Assembly: GCF_012272825.1 (NCBI RefSeq)
Contig: NZ_JAAWWS010000145.1
Span: forward strand, 124,001-188,000
Direction: 5' to 3'
Source: Wenzhouxiangella sp. XN79A
Lineage (GTDB): Bacteria; Pseudomonadota; Gammaproteobacteria; Xanthomonadales; Wenzhouxiangellaceae
Length of the DNA stretch: 64,000 nucleotides
The notes beneath the pieces are model-generated. The model was given only the letters and a program-made list of their open reading frames with translations, searched no databases and was not told where the DNA came from. The position numbers and the translations under genes were made by a program. Of this stretch, positions 44,147-53,177 are shown piece by piece. How positions within the stretch are numbered: position 1 is the first letter of the stretch; every line of letters starts with the position of its first letter.

Positions 44147-45508
44147 TTACTGGAAGAACCGTACTATATCGTTAAATACGGCCAGGCTCATGAGTCCGAC
44201 CACGGCGACCAGGCCGAGGGTCTGGCCGATCACCTGGCCGCGCTCCGAGACCGGGCTGCCCTTGATCGCCTCGATCAGGTTGTAGAGCAGGTGGCCGCCG
44301 TCGAGCACCGGGATCGGAAGCAGGTTGATGATTGCCAGCGACAGACTGATCAGGCCGAGGAAGAACAGGAATCGGGAAATTCCGAGCCGGGCCGAGTCCT
44401 GGGCCATCTGTGCGATCGTGATCGGACCGGAAAGGTTGGCCAGCGAGGCCTGGCCGGTGATCATCCGACCGAGGATGCCGAGCGTCCCGGCGGTCAGCCG
44501 CCAGGTCTCGTTGAAGGCCCGGCCCAGGCCTTCCAGCGGACCGAAGCGCAGGATCGCGAACGCACGCTCCATGTCGGCCTGCAGCGCGGCGTCGGGTGGC
44601 GGCGGGGTGATGCCGATGATCGGCCGCCCGTCCTGCATCGTCGGCTGCAGCTGGACCTCGAGTTCGCGGCCGTCGCGCTCGATCCGCAGCTCGATCGGCG
44701 CGCCGGTTCCGGCGGCGGCCGGGATGGCTGCGCTCAGCGCGTTCCAGCCGTCGATGGTCGTGTCACCCACCGCAAGCACGCGGTCGCCGGCGGACAGACC
44801 GGCCCGCGCGGCCGGGCCGTCGTCGGTGACTCCATCGATCACCGGGGGCAGGTCGGGGCGCCAGATCGACAGGCCGATCGATTCGAGCGTCCGGTCCTCG
44901 CGGAAGTCGGGACCCAGCCGGTCCAGCGCCAGCTCGGTCGTCTGCCGGAAGCCACCGGCGTCCTCGACCTCGACGGTGACTGCGCGGCGGTCCAGCGCCG
45001 GCGGAATCAGGGCCAGCAGTGCATGGGTCCAGGTCTGGACCTTCGCCTCGTCGATCCGGACGATCAGGTCCTGCTCCTCGAGGCCGGCTTCGGCGGCCAG
45101 TCCGGTGGTCGGTCCCAGCAGCGGGCGGGAATCGGCGATGCCGATCATGAACATCAGCCAGAACGCGGCCACCGCGAAGATCAGGTTGAATACCGGCCCG
45201 GCCGCGACGATTGCCGAACGCTGGCCGAGCGACTTGTGATTGAAGGCCTGATCGCGTTCGGCGGTCGGCACCGGCGTCTCGCGGTCGTCGAGCATCTTCA
45301 CGTAGCCGCCGAGCGGCACGGCGGCAACGACGAATTCGGTGTCCTCCTTGTTGCGCCAGCGCAGCAGCGGACGGCCGAAGCCGATCGAGAAGCGCAGCAC
45401 GCGAACGCCGCAGCGCCGGGCCACCCAGTAATGGCCGTATTCGTGGAAGGTCACCAGCAGTCCGAGCGCCACCACCAGCCAGAAGATCGCCGAAAGCACG
45501 TCGATCAT
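44147..45508 (-). CDS. rseP: Site-2 metalloprotease RseP
   Basis: 453-residue intramembrane zinc protease that cuts the anti-sigma factor RseA and so activates the envelope-stress sigma factor. The zinc motif H22-E-Y-G-H26 lies in the first membrane helix, with the third ligand in PIPVLDGGHLL. Two PDZ domains lie between (AEAGLEEQDLIVRIDE; PAARAGLSAGDRVLAVGD). ATG chosen over a GTG five codons upstream because GGAGCAGGA precedes it. cdsA is only 62 bp upstream: the usual intervening dxr is missing. Confidence 0.96.
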   Translation of the reverse strand: MIDVLSAIFWLVVALGLLVTFHEYGHYWVARRCGVRVLRFSIGFGRPLLRWRNKEDTEFVVAAVPLGGYVKMLDDRETPVPTAERDQAFNHKSLGQRSAIVAAGPVFNLIFAVAAFWLMFMIGIADSRPLLGPTTGLAAEAGLEEQDLIVRIDEAKVQTWTHALLALIPPALDRRAVTVEVEDAGGFRQTTELALDRLGPDFREDRTLESIGLSIWRPDLPPVIDGVTDDGPAARAGLSAGDRVLAVGDTTIDGWNALSAAIPAAAGTGAPIELRIERDGRELEVQLQPTMQDGRPIIGITPPPPDAALQADMERAFAILRFGPLEGLGRAFNETWRLTAGTLGILGRMITGQASLANLSGPITIAQMAQDSARLGISRFLFFLGLISLSLAIINLLPIPVLDGGHLLYNLIEAIKGSPVSERGQVIGQTLGLVAVVGLMSLAVFNDIVRFFQ

Positions 45509-45569
45509 GATGTCCTGCTCCACATCGCCGAAGGTCGGGGTACGGGTATGGGGGCGGCCGCGGCGAGTT

Positions 45570-46391
45570 TCATCCCGCCCCGGCGGTGGACAGCCAGACC
45601 AGCAGCGCGTAGGCCGGCGCGGCAGCCCCGAGGCTGTCGATGCGATCGAGGATGCCGCCGTGGCCCGGCAGCAGGCGGGAGGTGTCCTTCAGGCCCCGGT
45701 GGCGCTTCATCAGGCTGATCGTCAGGTCGCCGCCGATCGACAGCAGGGCCAGCGCGAGGCCGGCCAGAACACCGACCGCCGGTCCGTAGGGTGCGTCCGG
45801 CAGCAGGCTGCCGCCCAGCCCGGCGAGCCCGGCCGCGGCAATCCCGCCGAGCGCGCCGGAACGGGTCTTGCCGGGACTGATCCGGGGTGCGAGCCTGGTC
45901 CCGCCGATCGCGTGGCCGGTGAAGTAGGCGCCGATGTCGGCCGCCGCGATGATCAGCAGCAGCGCCAGCAGCAGCCAGGGGTTGACCACGTGCAGCCAGG
46001 CGAAGGCGATGAACGCGAACAGCAGGATCGCGCCGATCGCCGCCAGCTTGGTCGGCTGCAGTTCATCGCCGTGCGGTCGGCCGCGTTCGGGCACCGCCAG
46101 CCAGCCGCACAGCGCCACCCAGAACAGCGTGCCGAGCGCGAACAGCGCGCCGCTGGCCGCGCGCTCATGGGTCAGCAGCACCAGGCCGGCGCCGCCGGCC
46201 AGCAGCACCAGGATCCAGGCCACCCGGGCCACTGGACCCTGCAGGCCGGCCAGGCCGGCGCCCTCCCAGCCGCCGAGCACCAGCACCAGCAGCGCCAGCA
46301 GCAGGGTCAGCGGAACCGTCGAGAGTCCGAAGATCGCGCCGAGCAGGACAGCAGCGAGGACCAGCGAGGTCAGTACGCGCGATCTAAGCAT
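45570..46391 (-). CDS. cdsA: Phosphatidate cytidylyltransferase
   Basis: 273-residue polytopic membrane enzyme making CDP-diacylglycerol, the precursor of all phospholipids. The signature near the C-terminus, SIGGDLTISLMKRHRGLKDTSRLLPGHGGILDRIDSL, is complete, as is the ISPGKTRSG motif with the preceding DIGAYFTG. The start overlaps the uppS end by 8 bp. Confidence 0.96.
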   Translation of the reverse strand: MLRSRVLTSLVLAAVLLGAIFGLSTVPLTLLLALLVLVLGGWEGAGLAGLQGPVARVAWILVLLAGGAGLVLLTHERAASGALFALGTLFWVALCGWLAVPERGRPHGDELQPTKLAAIGAILLFAFIAFAWLHVVNPWLLLALLLIIAAADIGAYFTGHAIGGTRLAPRISPGKTRSGALGGIAAAGLAGLGGSLLPDAPYGPAVGVLAGLALALLSIGGDLTISLMKRHRGLKDTSRLLPGHGGILDRIDSLGAAAPAYALLVWLSTAGAG

Positions 46392-47115
46392 GTTTCAGGG
46401 CCGGTTCGCCCAGCCCGCCGAACCGGCGCTCGCGCCGAGCGAAGTCCTCAAGGGCGCGATCGAGATCGGCCTCGGAGAAATCCGGCCAGAGCGTATCGCA
46501 GAAGTACAGCTCGGTATAGGCCAGGTCCCAGGGCAGGAAGTTCGACAGGCGCTGCTCGCCGCCGGTCCGTATGAACAGATCGGGGGGCGGCTGGCCGGCC
46601 AGCGCGACCTGTTCGGCGAGCCGGTCCTCGTTGACCTCCTCGGGCCGCAGTTCGCCGCGCTGGACCCGCTCGGCCAGACCGCGCGCGGCGTCGGCCAGGT
46701 CGGCGCGACCGCCGTAGTTGGCCGCCACGTTGAGCTGCAGCCGCTGATTGTTGCGGGTCAGTTCCTCGGCTCGGGTCATGCCGCGCTGCAGCGATGGGGC
46801 GAAGGCCTCACGTCGGCCGATGAAGCTCAGCCGGACGCCGTTGTCGTGCAGCTTGCGCACCTCGCGGTCGAGCGCGTGCCGGAACAGCGACATCAGTCGA
46901 GTGACCTCGTGCCGGGGACGCGACCAGTTCTCGCTGGAAAAGGCGTAGACGGTCAGGACCGGGATCCCGCGTTCGGCCACCGCGCGGACGATCCGGCGGG
47001 CCGCTTCGGTGCCGGCCTGGTGACCGTAGGTGCGCGGTTTGCCGCGACGGGCGGCCCAGCGGCCGTTTCCGTCCATGATGATCGCCAGGTGGCGGGGGGG
47101 CGCAGGATGGCCCAC
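46384..47115 (-). CDS. uppS: Undecaprenyl diphosphate synthase (cis-prenyltransferase)
   Basis: 243-residue enzyme that makes the C55 lipid carrier of cell-wall synthesis. Signature IIMDGNGRWA with the catalytic Asp, GHQAGTEAARR, YAFSSENWSRP and, near the end, DLFIRTGGEQRLSNFLPWDLAYTELYF. GTG start, 3 bp after the frr stop. Confidence 0.96.
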   Translation of the reverse strand: MGHPAPPRHLAIIMDGNGRWAARRGKPRTYGHQAGTEAARRIVRAVAERGIPVLTVYAFSSENWSRPRHEVTRLMSLFRHALDREVRKLHDNGVRLSFIGRREAFAPSLQRGMTRAEELTRNNQRLQLNVAANYGGRADLADAARGLAERVQRGELRPEEVNEDRLAEQVALAGQPPPDLFIRTGGEQRLSNFLPWDLAYTELYFCDTLWPDFSEADLDRALEDFARRERRFGGLGEPALKHA

Positions 47116-47118
47116 CGC

Positions 47119-47676
47119 TCAGATCTCCATCAGCTCGTTTTCCTTGACCGCGACCATCTCGTCGACGCGGGCTACGTGCTGGTCGGTGAGTTGCTGGATC
47201 TCGGTCTCGCCGCGGCGCTGGTCGTCCTCGGAAATCTGCTTGTCCTTGACCAGGTCCTTGATGTGGCTGTTGGCGTCGCGCCGGATGTTGCGGATCGCCA
47301 CCTTCGCCTGCTCGCCCTCGGCGTGGACGATCTTGGTCAGGTCCGCGCGTCGTTCTTCGGTCAGCGGCGGCAGCGGCACCCGGATCACGGTGCCGGCGGT
47401 GGCCGGGTTCAGGCCCAGGTCGGAGGTCATGATGGCCTTCTCGATCTTCGAGACCATGCCCTTGTCCCACGCGGTCACGGCCAGGGTGCGTGAATCCTCG
47501 ACGGTGACGTTGGCCGCCTGGCTGATCGGTACGTCCGAGCCGTAGTATTCGACCGTGACGTGCTCGAGCAGGCTGGGGTGGGCGCGCCCGGTTCGGATCT
47601 TGGACAATTCGGCCTTCAGCGAATCGAGGCTCTTGTCCATGCGGGTAGCGGCATCCTTCTTGATGTCGGCAAGCAT
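47119..47676 (-). CDS. frr: Ribosome recycling factor
   Basis: 185-residue factor that, with EF-G, splits ribosomes after termination. Same length as E. coli RRF. Hallmarks: [61 protein letters not shown] and the three-helix bundle end [17 protein letters not shown]. Confidence 0.98.
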   Translation of the reverse strand: MLADIKKDAATRMDKSLDSLKAELSKIRTGRAHPSLLEHVTVEYYGSDVPISQAANVTVEDSRTLAVTAWDKGMVSKIEKAIMTSDLGLNPATAGTVIRVPLPPLTEERRADLTKIVHAEGEQAKVAIRNIRRDANSHIKDLVKDKQISEDDQRRGETEIQQLTDQHVARVDEMVAVKENELMEI

Positions 47677-47801
47677 GTGCGTCTCACTCGGGAGGTGGTT
47701 GTGCGGAAGCGGCCATTCTAGCAGCCTCGATCGCACCGGATCGGGCATGAATGTGGCGTGAATCGGGCAGTGCGGGGGTCGGCGGTGAGCGCCGGCGGTG
47801 A

Positions 47802-48518
47802 TCAGTCGACCAGGGTGCCGACGTCCTTGCCGTCGAGCAGGTCGGCGAGCGCTCCGGGGACGTTGAGGTCGATGACCCGGATCGGCATCGACTGGTCGCG
47901 GCACAGCACCATGGCGTTGGTGTCCATGACGTTGAGCTTGTGCTCGATGACCTCGTCGTAGGTGATCCGGTCGTAGCGCGTTGCATCGGGGTGGGTCATC
48001 GGGTCGGCGGTGTAGACGCCGTCGACCTTGGTCGCCTTGATCATCAGGTCGGCGCCGATCTCGATGGCCCGCAGGCTGGCCGCGGTGTCGGTGGTGAAGA
48101 ACGGGTTGCCGGTGCCGGCAGCGAAGATCACCGCGCGGCCCTTTTCCAGGTGGCGCACGGCCCGCCGGCGGATGTAGTCCTCGCAGACCTCGCGGATCGA
48201 GATCGCCGACATCACCCGGGTGGTCACGCCGGCACGCTCCAGCGCGTCCTGCAGCGCGAGACTGTTCATGACCGTGGCCAGCATGCCCATGTGATCGCCG
48301 GTGATCCGGTCCATGCCGGCCGAGGCGAGGCCGGCGCCGCGGAAGATGTTGCCGCCGCCCACGACGATGCCCACCTGGACACCGTCGTTGGCCACTTCAG
48401 CCACTTCGCGGGCGATCCGCGAACTGACCTCGGGGTCGATGCCGTAGTCCTGCGAACCCAGCAGCGCCTCACCGCTGAGCTTGAGCAGGATCCTGCCGTA
48501 TCGAGCGGGGTCGGCCAT
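47802..48518 (-). CDS. pyrH: Uridylate kinase
   Basis: 238-residue bacterial UMP kinase of the amino-acid kinase fold (UMP to UDP). Motifs: [42 protein letters not shown], and [18 protein letters not shown]. Start at the ATG giving [11 protein letters not shown], standard for the family. 7 bp after the tsf stop. A 125-bp spacer separates it from frr. Confidence 0.97.
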   Translation of the reverse strand: MADPARYGRILLKLSGEALLGSQDYGIDPEVSSRIAREVAEVANDGVQVGIVVGGGNIFRGAGLASAGMDRITGDHMGMLATVMNSLALQDALERAGVTTRVMSAISIREVCEDYIRRRAVRHLEKGRAVIFAAGTGNPFFTTDTAASLRAIEIGADLMIKATKVDGVYTADPMTHPDATRYDRITYDEVIEHKLNVMDTNAMVLCRDQSMPIRVIDLNVPGALADLLDGKDVGTLVD

Positions 48519-48525
48519 CGTCGGA

Positions 48526-49401
48526 TCAGCCGCCGCGCGCCTGTTCCATGACTTCGGCCGCGAAGTCGGACTCTTCCTTCTCGATGCCTTCGCCGACCTC
48601 GACACGAACCATGCCGACCACTTCGGCGCCGGCGCTCTTGAGCAGCTGGCCGACGGTCTGGTCGCCGTCCTTGACGAACGGCTGGCCGACCAGCGTGATC
48701 TCGGCCAGGTGCTTGCGCAGGCGGCCCACGATCATCTTCTCGATGATCTCGGCCGGCTTGCCGGAATCCTCGGCCTGGGCCTTGAGAATGTTCTTTTCCT
48801 GCTCCAGCACATCGGCCGGAACGGCGTTCTCGTCGATGTATTGCGGGTTCAGGGCCGCCACGTGCATGGCGATGTCGCGGGCCAGGTCCTGCTCGCCGCC
48901 GGTCAGACCGACCAGCACGCCGATCCGGCCGCCGTGGATGTAGTGGCCGATGGTGCCGCCGTCGATGCGCATGTGCGCGATCCGGCGGACCTGGATGTTC
49001 TCGCCGAGCTTGGCGACCAGCTGCTGACGGCGGTCCTCGACCGTGTCGCCGTCGCCGAACTCGGTGCCGCTCAGCGACTCGACGCTGTCATGGCCGCTTT
49101 CCAGGGCCAGCTCCGCGACGCGGTGGGCGAAGCCGAGGAAGTTGTCGTCCTTGGCCACGAAGTCCGTTTCGCAGTTGATTTCGACCAGCACCGCGTTGCC
49201 TTCGTTGCCGGCCGCGATGACCACGCCTTCTGCCGCGACCCGGCCGGCCTTCTTGTCGGCCTTCGCCAGCCCGCTCTTGCGCAGGTGCTCGATGGCCGCT
49301 TCCAGGTCGCCGTCGGTTTCGACCAGGGCCTTCTTGCACTCCATCATGCCCGCGCCGGTGCGCTCGCGGAGTTCCTTGACCAGGGATGCAGTAATGCTCA
49401 T
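48526..49401 (-). CDS. tsf: Translation elongation factor Ts
   Basis: 291-residue guanine-nucleotide exchange factor for EF-Tu. N-terminal signature [20 protein letters not shown], the exchange motif [13 protein letters not shown] and later [21 protein letters not shown]. The start overlaps the rpsB stop by 4 bp, tighter than in E. coli where a spacer separates them. Confidence 0.98.
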   Translation of the reverse strand: MSITASLVKELRERTGAGMMECKKALVETDGDLEAAIEHLRKSGLAKADKKAGRVAAEGVVIAAGNEGNAVLVEINCETDFVAKDDNFLGFAHRVAELALESGHDSVESLSGTEFGDGDTVEDRRQQLVAKLGENIQVRRIAHMRIDGGTIGHYIHGGRIGVLVGLTGGEQDLARDIAMHVAALNPQYIDENAVPADVLEQEKNILKAQAEDSGKPAEIIEKMIVGRLRKHLAEITLVGQPFVKDGDQTVGQLLKSAGAEVVGMVRVEVGEGIEKEESDFAAEVMEQARGG

Positions 49402-50333
49402 GACTCGTCCTTGCTTTCCGTTTCGTTGCCGGCAGCGTCATCGGCTGCCTTCTCTTCGACCGCTGCGGTGGCTTCCGGCGCGTCGTCGGCGCTGGCTTCG
49501 GTCTTCGCGGCGGCCTTCTTCGCGACCTTCCTGGCCGTCTTCTTGGCGGTCTTCTTCTTGGCGGTCTTCCTGGCCGGGGCGGCCGACTCGACCGGGTTGC
49601 CTTCGGCGTCGAGCTCGACGAACTCGTCGTCGTTACCGCCCACCTGCGGCACCGAGGCCTTGCCTTCGAGCACGGCGTCGGCGGCCAGCTGGGCATACAG
49701 GCGGACCGAGCGGATCGCGTCGTCGTTGCCCGGAATCACGTAGTCGACCAGTTCCGGGTTGTGGTTGGTATCGACCACGGCGACGACCGGAATGCCGAGC
49801 TTGCGGGCCTCGGCGATGGCGATGTCCTCGTGGCCGATATCGATGACGAACATCGCATCGGGCAGGGCGTTCATGTTCTTGATGCCGCCGAGGCTCTGCT
49901 CGAGCCGATCGCGCTCGCGGGTCAGCTCCAGCACTTCCTTCTTGACCAGCTTGTCGAAGCTGCCGTCGGTTTCCATCGCCTCGAGTTCCTTCAGGCGGTT
50001 GATGGATTGGCGGATCGTGCGGAAGTTGGTCAGCATGCCGCCGAGCCAGCGGTGCGAGACATAGGGCATGCCGCAGCGGGCGGCTTCCTCGGCGACGGCC
50101 TGGCCGGCGGCGCGCTTGGTGCCGACGAACAGGATCGTGCCGCGCTTGCTGGCCATCCGGCTCAGGAAGTCCAGCGACTCCTTGAGCATCGGCAGCGTGC
50201 GCTCGAGGTTGATGATGTGGATCTTGCCCCGGGCGCCGAAGATGTAGGGTTCCATCTTCGGGTTCCAGTAGCGGGTCTGGTGACCGAAATGCACGCCGGC
50301 TTCGAGCATCTGGCGCATGGTGACGTTGGGCAT
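49398..50333 (-). CDS. rpsB: 30S ribosomal protein S2 with long charged C-terminal tail
   Basis: 311 residues, 70 more than E. coli S2 (241). Residues 1-235 are a normal S2 ([62 protein letters not shown]). Residues 254-278 are a lysine/alanine tract ([18 protein letters not shown]) like a histone H1 tail, and 279-311 are strongly acidic. Such block-charged tails are probably disordered and may bind RNA or partner proteins. A promoter-like TTGTCC-18-TATACT lies about 260 bp upstream, leaving a long leader where S2 could regulate its own operon. Confidence 0.97.
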   Translation of the reverse strand: MPNVTMRQMLEAGVHFGHQTRYWNPKMEPYIFGARGKIHIINLERTLPMLKESLDFLSRMASKRGTILFVGTKRAAGQAVAEEAARCGMPYVSHRWLGGMLTNFRTIRQSINRLKELEAMETDGSFDKLVKKEVLELTRERDRLEQSLGGIKNMNALPDAMFVIDIGHEDIAIAEARKLGIPVVAVVDTNHNPELVDYVIPGNDDAIRSVRLYAQLAADAVLEGKASVPQVGGNDDEFVELDAEGNPVESAAPARKTAKKKTAKKTARKVAKKAAAKTEASADDAPEATAAVEEKAADDAAGNETESKDES

Positions 50334-50901
50334 GTCGTTTTCCTCGTTGTCCGGACGGCCGGGCACGTCGGTGCGTGCGGCGAAGGTCGCGTCCGTTCGG
50401 TTTGGGCCTCCGCACCCCCCATCCGGCGACCGGTCGGGGCGCTCCTGACGAGCGACGTGCCGAACCGGCAACCCCGCCGGATGTGACGGAATGCGTGTGT
50501 CGTTTTCCGGCAGGACCGACGTCCCTCCGGTTGATTTTCCTTGGAACTTCGACCGGCCGAGCAGGCCAGGGCCGCTCGACTGATCCGGTCAAGTATAACC
50601 TGTTCCTCGTGCCTCGGACAAGATCGGTCGGGGTTTCCGGTTCGCCGGACGGTGGCGTCCGCGAGTGGCGGAGTACACTCGCCCGCAGTGTTCATGAATC
50701 GCCGCGATGATTGCGCCGGGAATTGTTCGCACAGGGGATTTTCCGACCGGGCGGAATACCATGCTGTATTTCCGAGCGAGTGAAGATTCGCTGTGCGGAC
50801 GAGGACCAAGCAAGGGCGCGAGCTCATTCACCAATAATGCGGGCTAGAATGCGCAGGATGCGGCGCCCGTCCGCACCGCCCCACTTCAGCCAGGAAGATC
50901 G
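50334..50901. other. 568-bp spacer between divergent rpsB and tkt, with the rpsB leader
   Basis: No gene is supported. On the left are about 250 nt of probable rpsB-tsf leader RNA, long enough for autogenous control by S2. On the right is the tkt promoter region, with TAGAAT at 50845-50850 (its -35 is weak) about 50 bp before the tkt start. Confidence 0.55.
50592..50621 (-). promoter_or_regulatory. Putative sigma-70 promoter of rpsB-tsf
   Basis: On the minus strand TTGTCC (50621-50616), an 18-bp spacer and TATACT (50597-50592). It predicts a start near 50585 and a 5' leader of roughly 250 nt. Confidence 0.6.
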
Positions 50902-52917
50902 ATGACTGCAGCCCGTCCCTCGCGTCGCACCCTTGCCAACGCCATCCGCGCCCTTGCCATGGACGCCGTCCAGCGCGCCGAATCCGGCCACCCCGGCATG
51001 CCGATGGGCATGGCCGATATCGCCGAGGCGCTCTACAACGACACGCTCCGGCACAACCCGGCCAACCCGGGCTGGTGGGATCGCGATCGCTTCGTGGTCT
51101 CCAACGGGCACGGCTCGATGCTGTTGTACTCGGTGCTGCACCTGAGCGGCTACGGCCTGAGCCTCGAAGACCTGAAGAACTTCCGGCAGCTGCACTCGCC
51201 GACGCCGGGCCATCCGGAGTACGGCGAGGCGCCGGGCGTGGAAACGACCACCGGACCGCTGGGCCAGGGCCTGGCCAACGCGGTCGGCATGGCGCTGGCC
51301 GAGAAGCTGCTGGCCGCGCGGTTCAACCGTGACGATTTCGACCTGGTCGACCATTTCACCTGGGTGTTCGCCGGCGACGGCTGCCTGATGGAAGGGATCT
51401 CGCACGAAGTCTGCTCGCTGGCCGGCACCTGGCAGCTGGGCAAGCTGGTGGTGTTCTACGATGACAACGGCATCTCGATCGACGGCGAGACCCGCGGCTG
51501 GTTCACCGACAACACGCCGGAGCGCTTCCGTGCCTACGGCTGGCAGGTGATCGAGGCGGTCGATGGCCACGATGCCGAGGCGGTCCGGGCCGCGATCGAC
51601 GAGGCGCGTGCTGATCTCGACCGACCCACCCTGATCTGCTGCCGCACCACGATCGGCTTCGGCGCACCGAACAAGCAGGGCACCGCCGACACCCACGGCG
51701 CGCCCCTGGGCGACGAGGAGATCGCGGCCACCCGCGAGGCGCTGGGCTGGAACCACGCCCCGTTCGAGATTCCCGACGAGGTGCGCGCGGCCTGGGACGC
51801 GCGCGAGCGGGGCGCGGCGCTGGAAGCCGAGTGGAACGCGCTGCTCGACCGCTACCGCGAAGCCCACCCGGACGCCGCTGCCGAGTTCGAGCGCCGGATG
51901 CGCGGCGAACTTCCGGAGGACTTCGACGCCCGGGCCGCCGAGATCGTCGCCCGGATGCAGGCCGACGACGGCAAGGTCGCCACCCGGAAGGCCTCGGGAA
52001 TGAGCCTCGAGGCTTTCGGCCCGCTGCTGCCGGAGCTGCTCGGCGGCTCGGCCGACCTGACCGGCTCCAACAATACGAACTGGTCGGGCAGCGTCGACAT
52101 CATGGAGCGCCCGGCCGAAGGCAACTACATCTACTACGGTGTGCGCGAGTTCGGCATGACCGCGATCGCCAACGGCCTGCACCTGCACGGCGGGTTCATT
52201 CCTTATACAGGCACGTTCCTGGTGTTTTCCGACTATGCCCGCAACGCGGTGCGGATGTCGGCCCTGGTCCCGACCGGCGCGGTCCACGTCTACACCCACG
52301 ATTCGATCGGTCTGGGCGAGGACGGCCCGACCCACCAGCCGGTCGAACACGTCGCCAGCCTGAGGATGATCCCGAATCTCGAGGTCTGGCGGCCCTGCGA
52401 CAAGGCCGAGACCGCGGTGGCCTGGCGCGAGGCGCTGAAGCGGCGCCACGCGCCGACCGCGCTGGTGCTGACCCGCCAGGGGCTGGAGCACCAGCCGCGC
52501 AGCGACGAGCAGCTCGAGGCGATCGCCCGCGGCGGCTACGTGCTGCGCGACGGCGGCGAAGCACCGCAGGCGGCGATCCTGGCCACCGGATCGGAGGTGG
52601 CGCTCGCGGTGGCGGCGGCCGGGATGCTCGCCGGCGAGGGGATCGCGGTGCGCGTGGTCTCGATGCCCAACCCCGAACGCTTTGCCGAACAGCCCGCCGA
52701 CTGGCGCGAGCGTGTTTTGCCCGGCTCGCTGCGCGCGCGGGTCGCGGTCGAGGCCGGGGTCAGCGCCTACTGGCGCGGCCTGGTCGGGGATCGCGGTCGC
52801 GTGGTCGGCATCGACACCTTCGGCGCCTCGGCCCCGGCCGGGGAACTGTTCCGGCACTTCGATCTGACCGCCGAGCGGGTCGCGCGGGAGATCCGGGCCG
52901 TGATCGGGGCCGACTGA
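50902..52917 (+). CDS. tkt: Transketolase
   Basis: 671-residue thiamine-diphosphate enzyme of the pentose phosphate pathway. N-terminal ThDP domain: [42 protein letters not shown], and the Mg/ThDP motif [12 protein letters not shown]...NGISIDG. Middle domain: [17 protein letters not shown] with the catalytic glutamate region, [14 protein letters not shown] and [18 protein letters not shown]. The C-terminal domain ends in the usual [21 protein letters not shown] before the ATG. Monocistronic as far as can be seen; a TAGAAT -10 lies about 50 bp upstream. Confidence 0.97.
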   Translation: MTAARPSRRTLANAIRALAMDAVQRAESGHPGMPMGMADIAEALYNDTLRHNPANPGWWDRDRFVVSNGHGSMLLYSVLHLSGYGLSLEDLKNFRQLHSPTPGHPEYGEAPGVETTTGPLGQGLANAVGMALAEKLLAARFNRDDFDLVDHFTWVFAGDGCLMEGISHEVCSLAGTWQLGKLVVFYDDNGISIDGETRGWFTDNTPERFRAYGWQVIEAVDGHDAEAVRAAIDEARADLDRPTLICCRTTIGFGAPNKQGTADTHGAPLGDEEIAATREALGWNHAPFEIPDEVRAAWDARERGAALEAEWNALLDRYREAHPDAAAEFERRMRGELPEDFDARAAEIVARMQADDGKVATRKASGMSLEAFGPLLPELLGGSADLTGSNNTNWSGSVDIMERPAEGNYIYYGVREFGMTAIANGLHLHGGFIPYTGTFLVFSDYARNAVRMSALVPTGAVHVYTHDSIGLGEDGPTHQPVEHVASLRMIPNLEVWRPCDKAETAVAWREALKRRHAPTALVLTRQGLEHQPRSDEQLEAIARGGYVLRDGGEAPQAAILATGSEVALAVAAAGMLAGEGIAVRVVSMPNPERFAEQPADWRERVLPGSLRARVAVEAGVSAYWRGLVGDRGRVVGIDTFGASAPAGELFRHFDLTAERVAREIRAVIGAD

Positions 52918-53023
52918 CCCCGAGGTCCGCCGTCCCGGGGTTCGAAAAAACCCTTTCCCGTCAGCCGTCTGGGTTCCCGGGCGTGTGGCGAAATCCGAGC
53001 ATTCACCGATTCTTAACGAAACC

Positions 53024-53052
53024 TTTTCATTCCAAAACAACGGTGCTATGCT
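53024..53052 (+). promoter_or_regulatory. Putative promoter of the 53.2-kb TonB receptor
   Basis: TTTTCA (53024-53029), 17 bp, TATGCT (53047-53052), in an AT-rich patch that stands out in this GC-rich region. It leaves a leader of about 120 nt before the ATG at 53178. Confidence 0.5.
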
Positions 53053-53177
53053 CGCGACTGGACGATCTGCAGCCGTCCTGATCCGCCGGGGTCGGGGGCG
53101 GCCGTAGTGCAGTCCATCGACATGCCGTCGATACTAGTATCGAAAGCGATAAATCAAGACAAAATGGAGAGTCTTAG

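Noticed and set aside
41552-45718. 1388-residue plus-strand reading frame opposite bamA, rseP and skp
   Set aside because: Shadow frame of GC-rich genes with Asp/Val/Gln/Arg-biased composition and no family motif.
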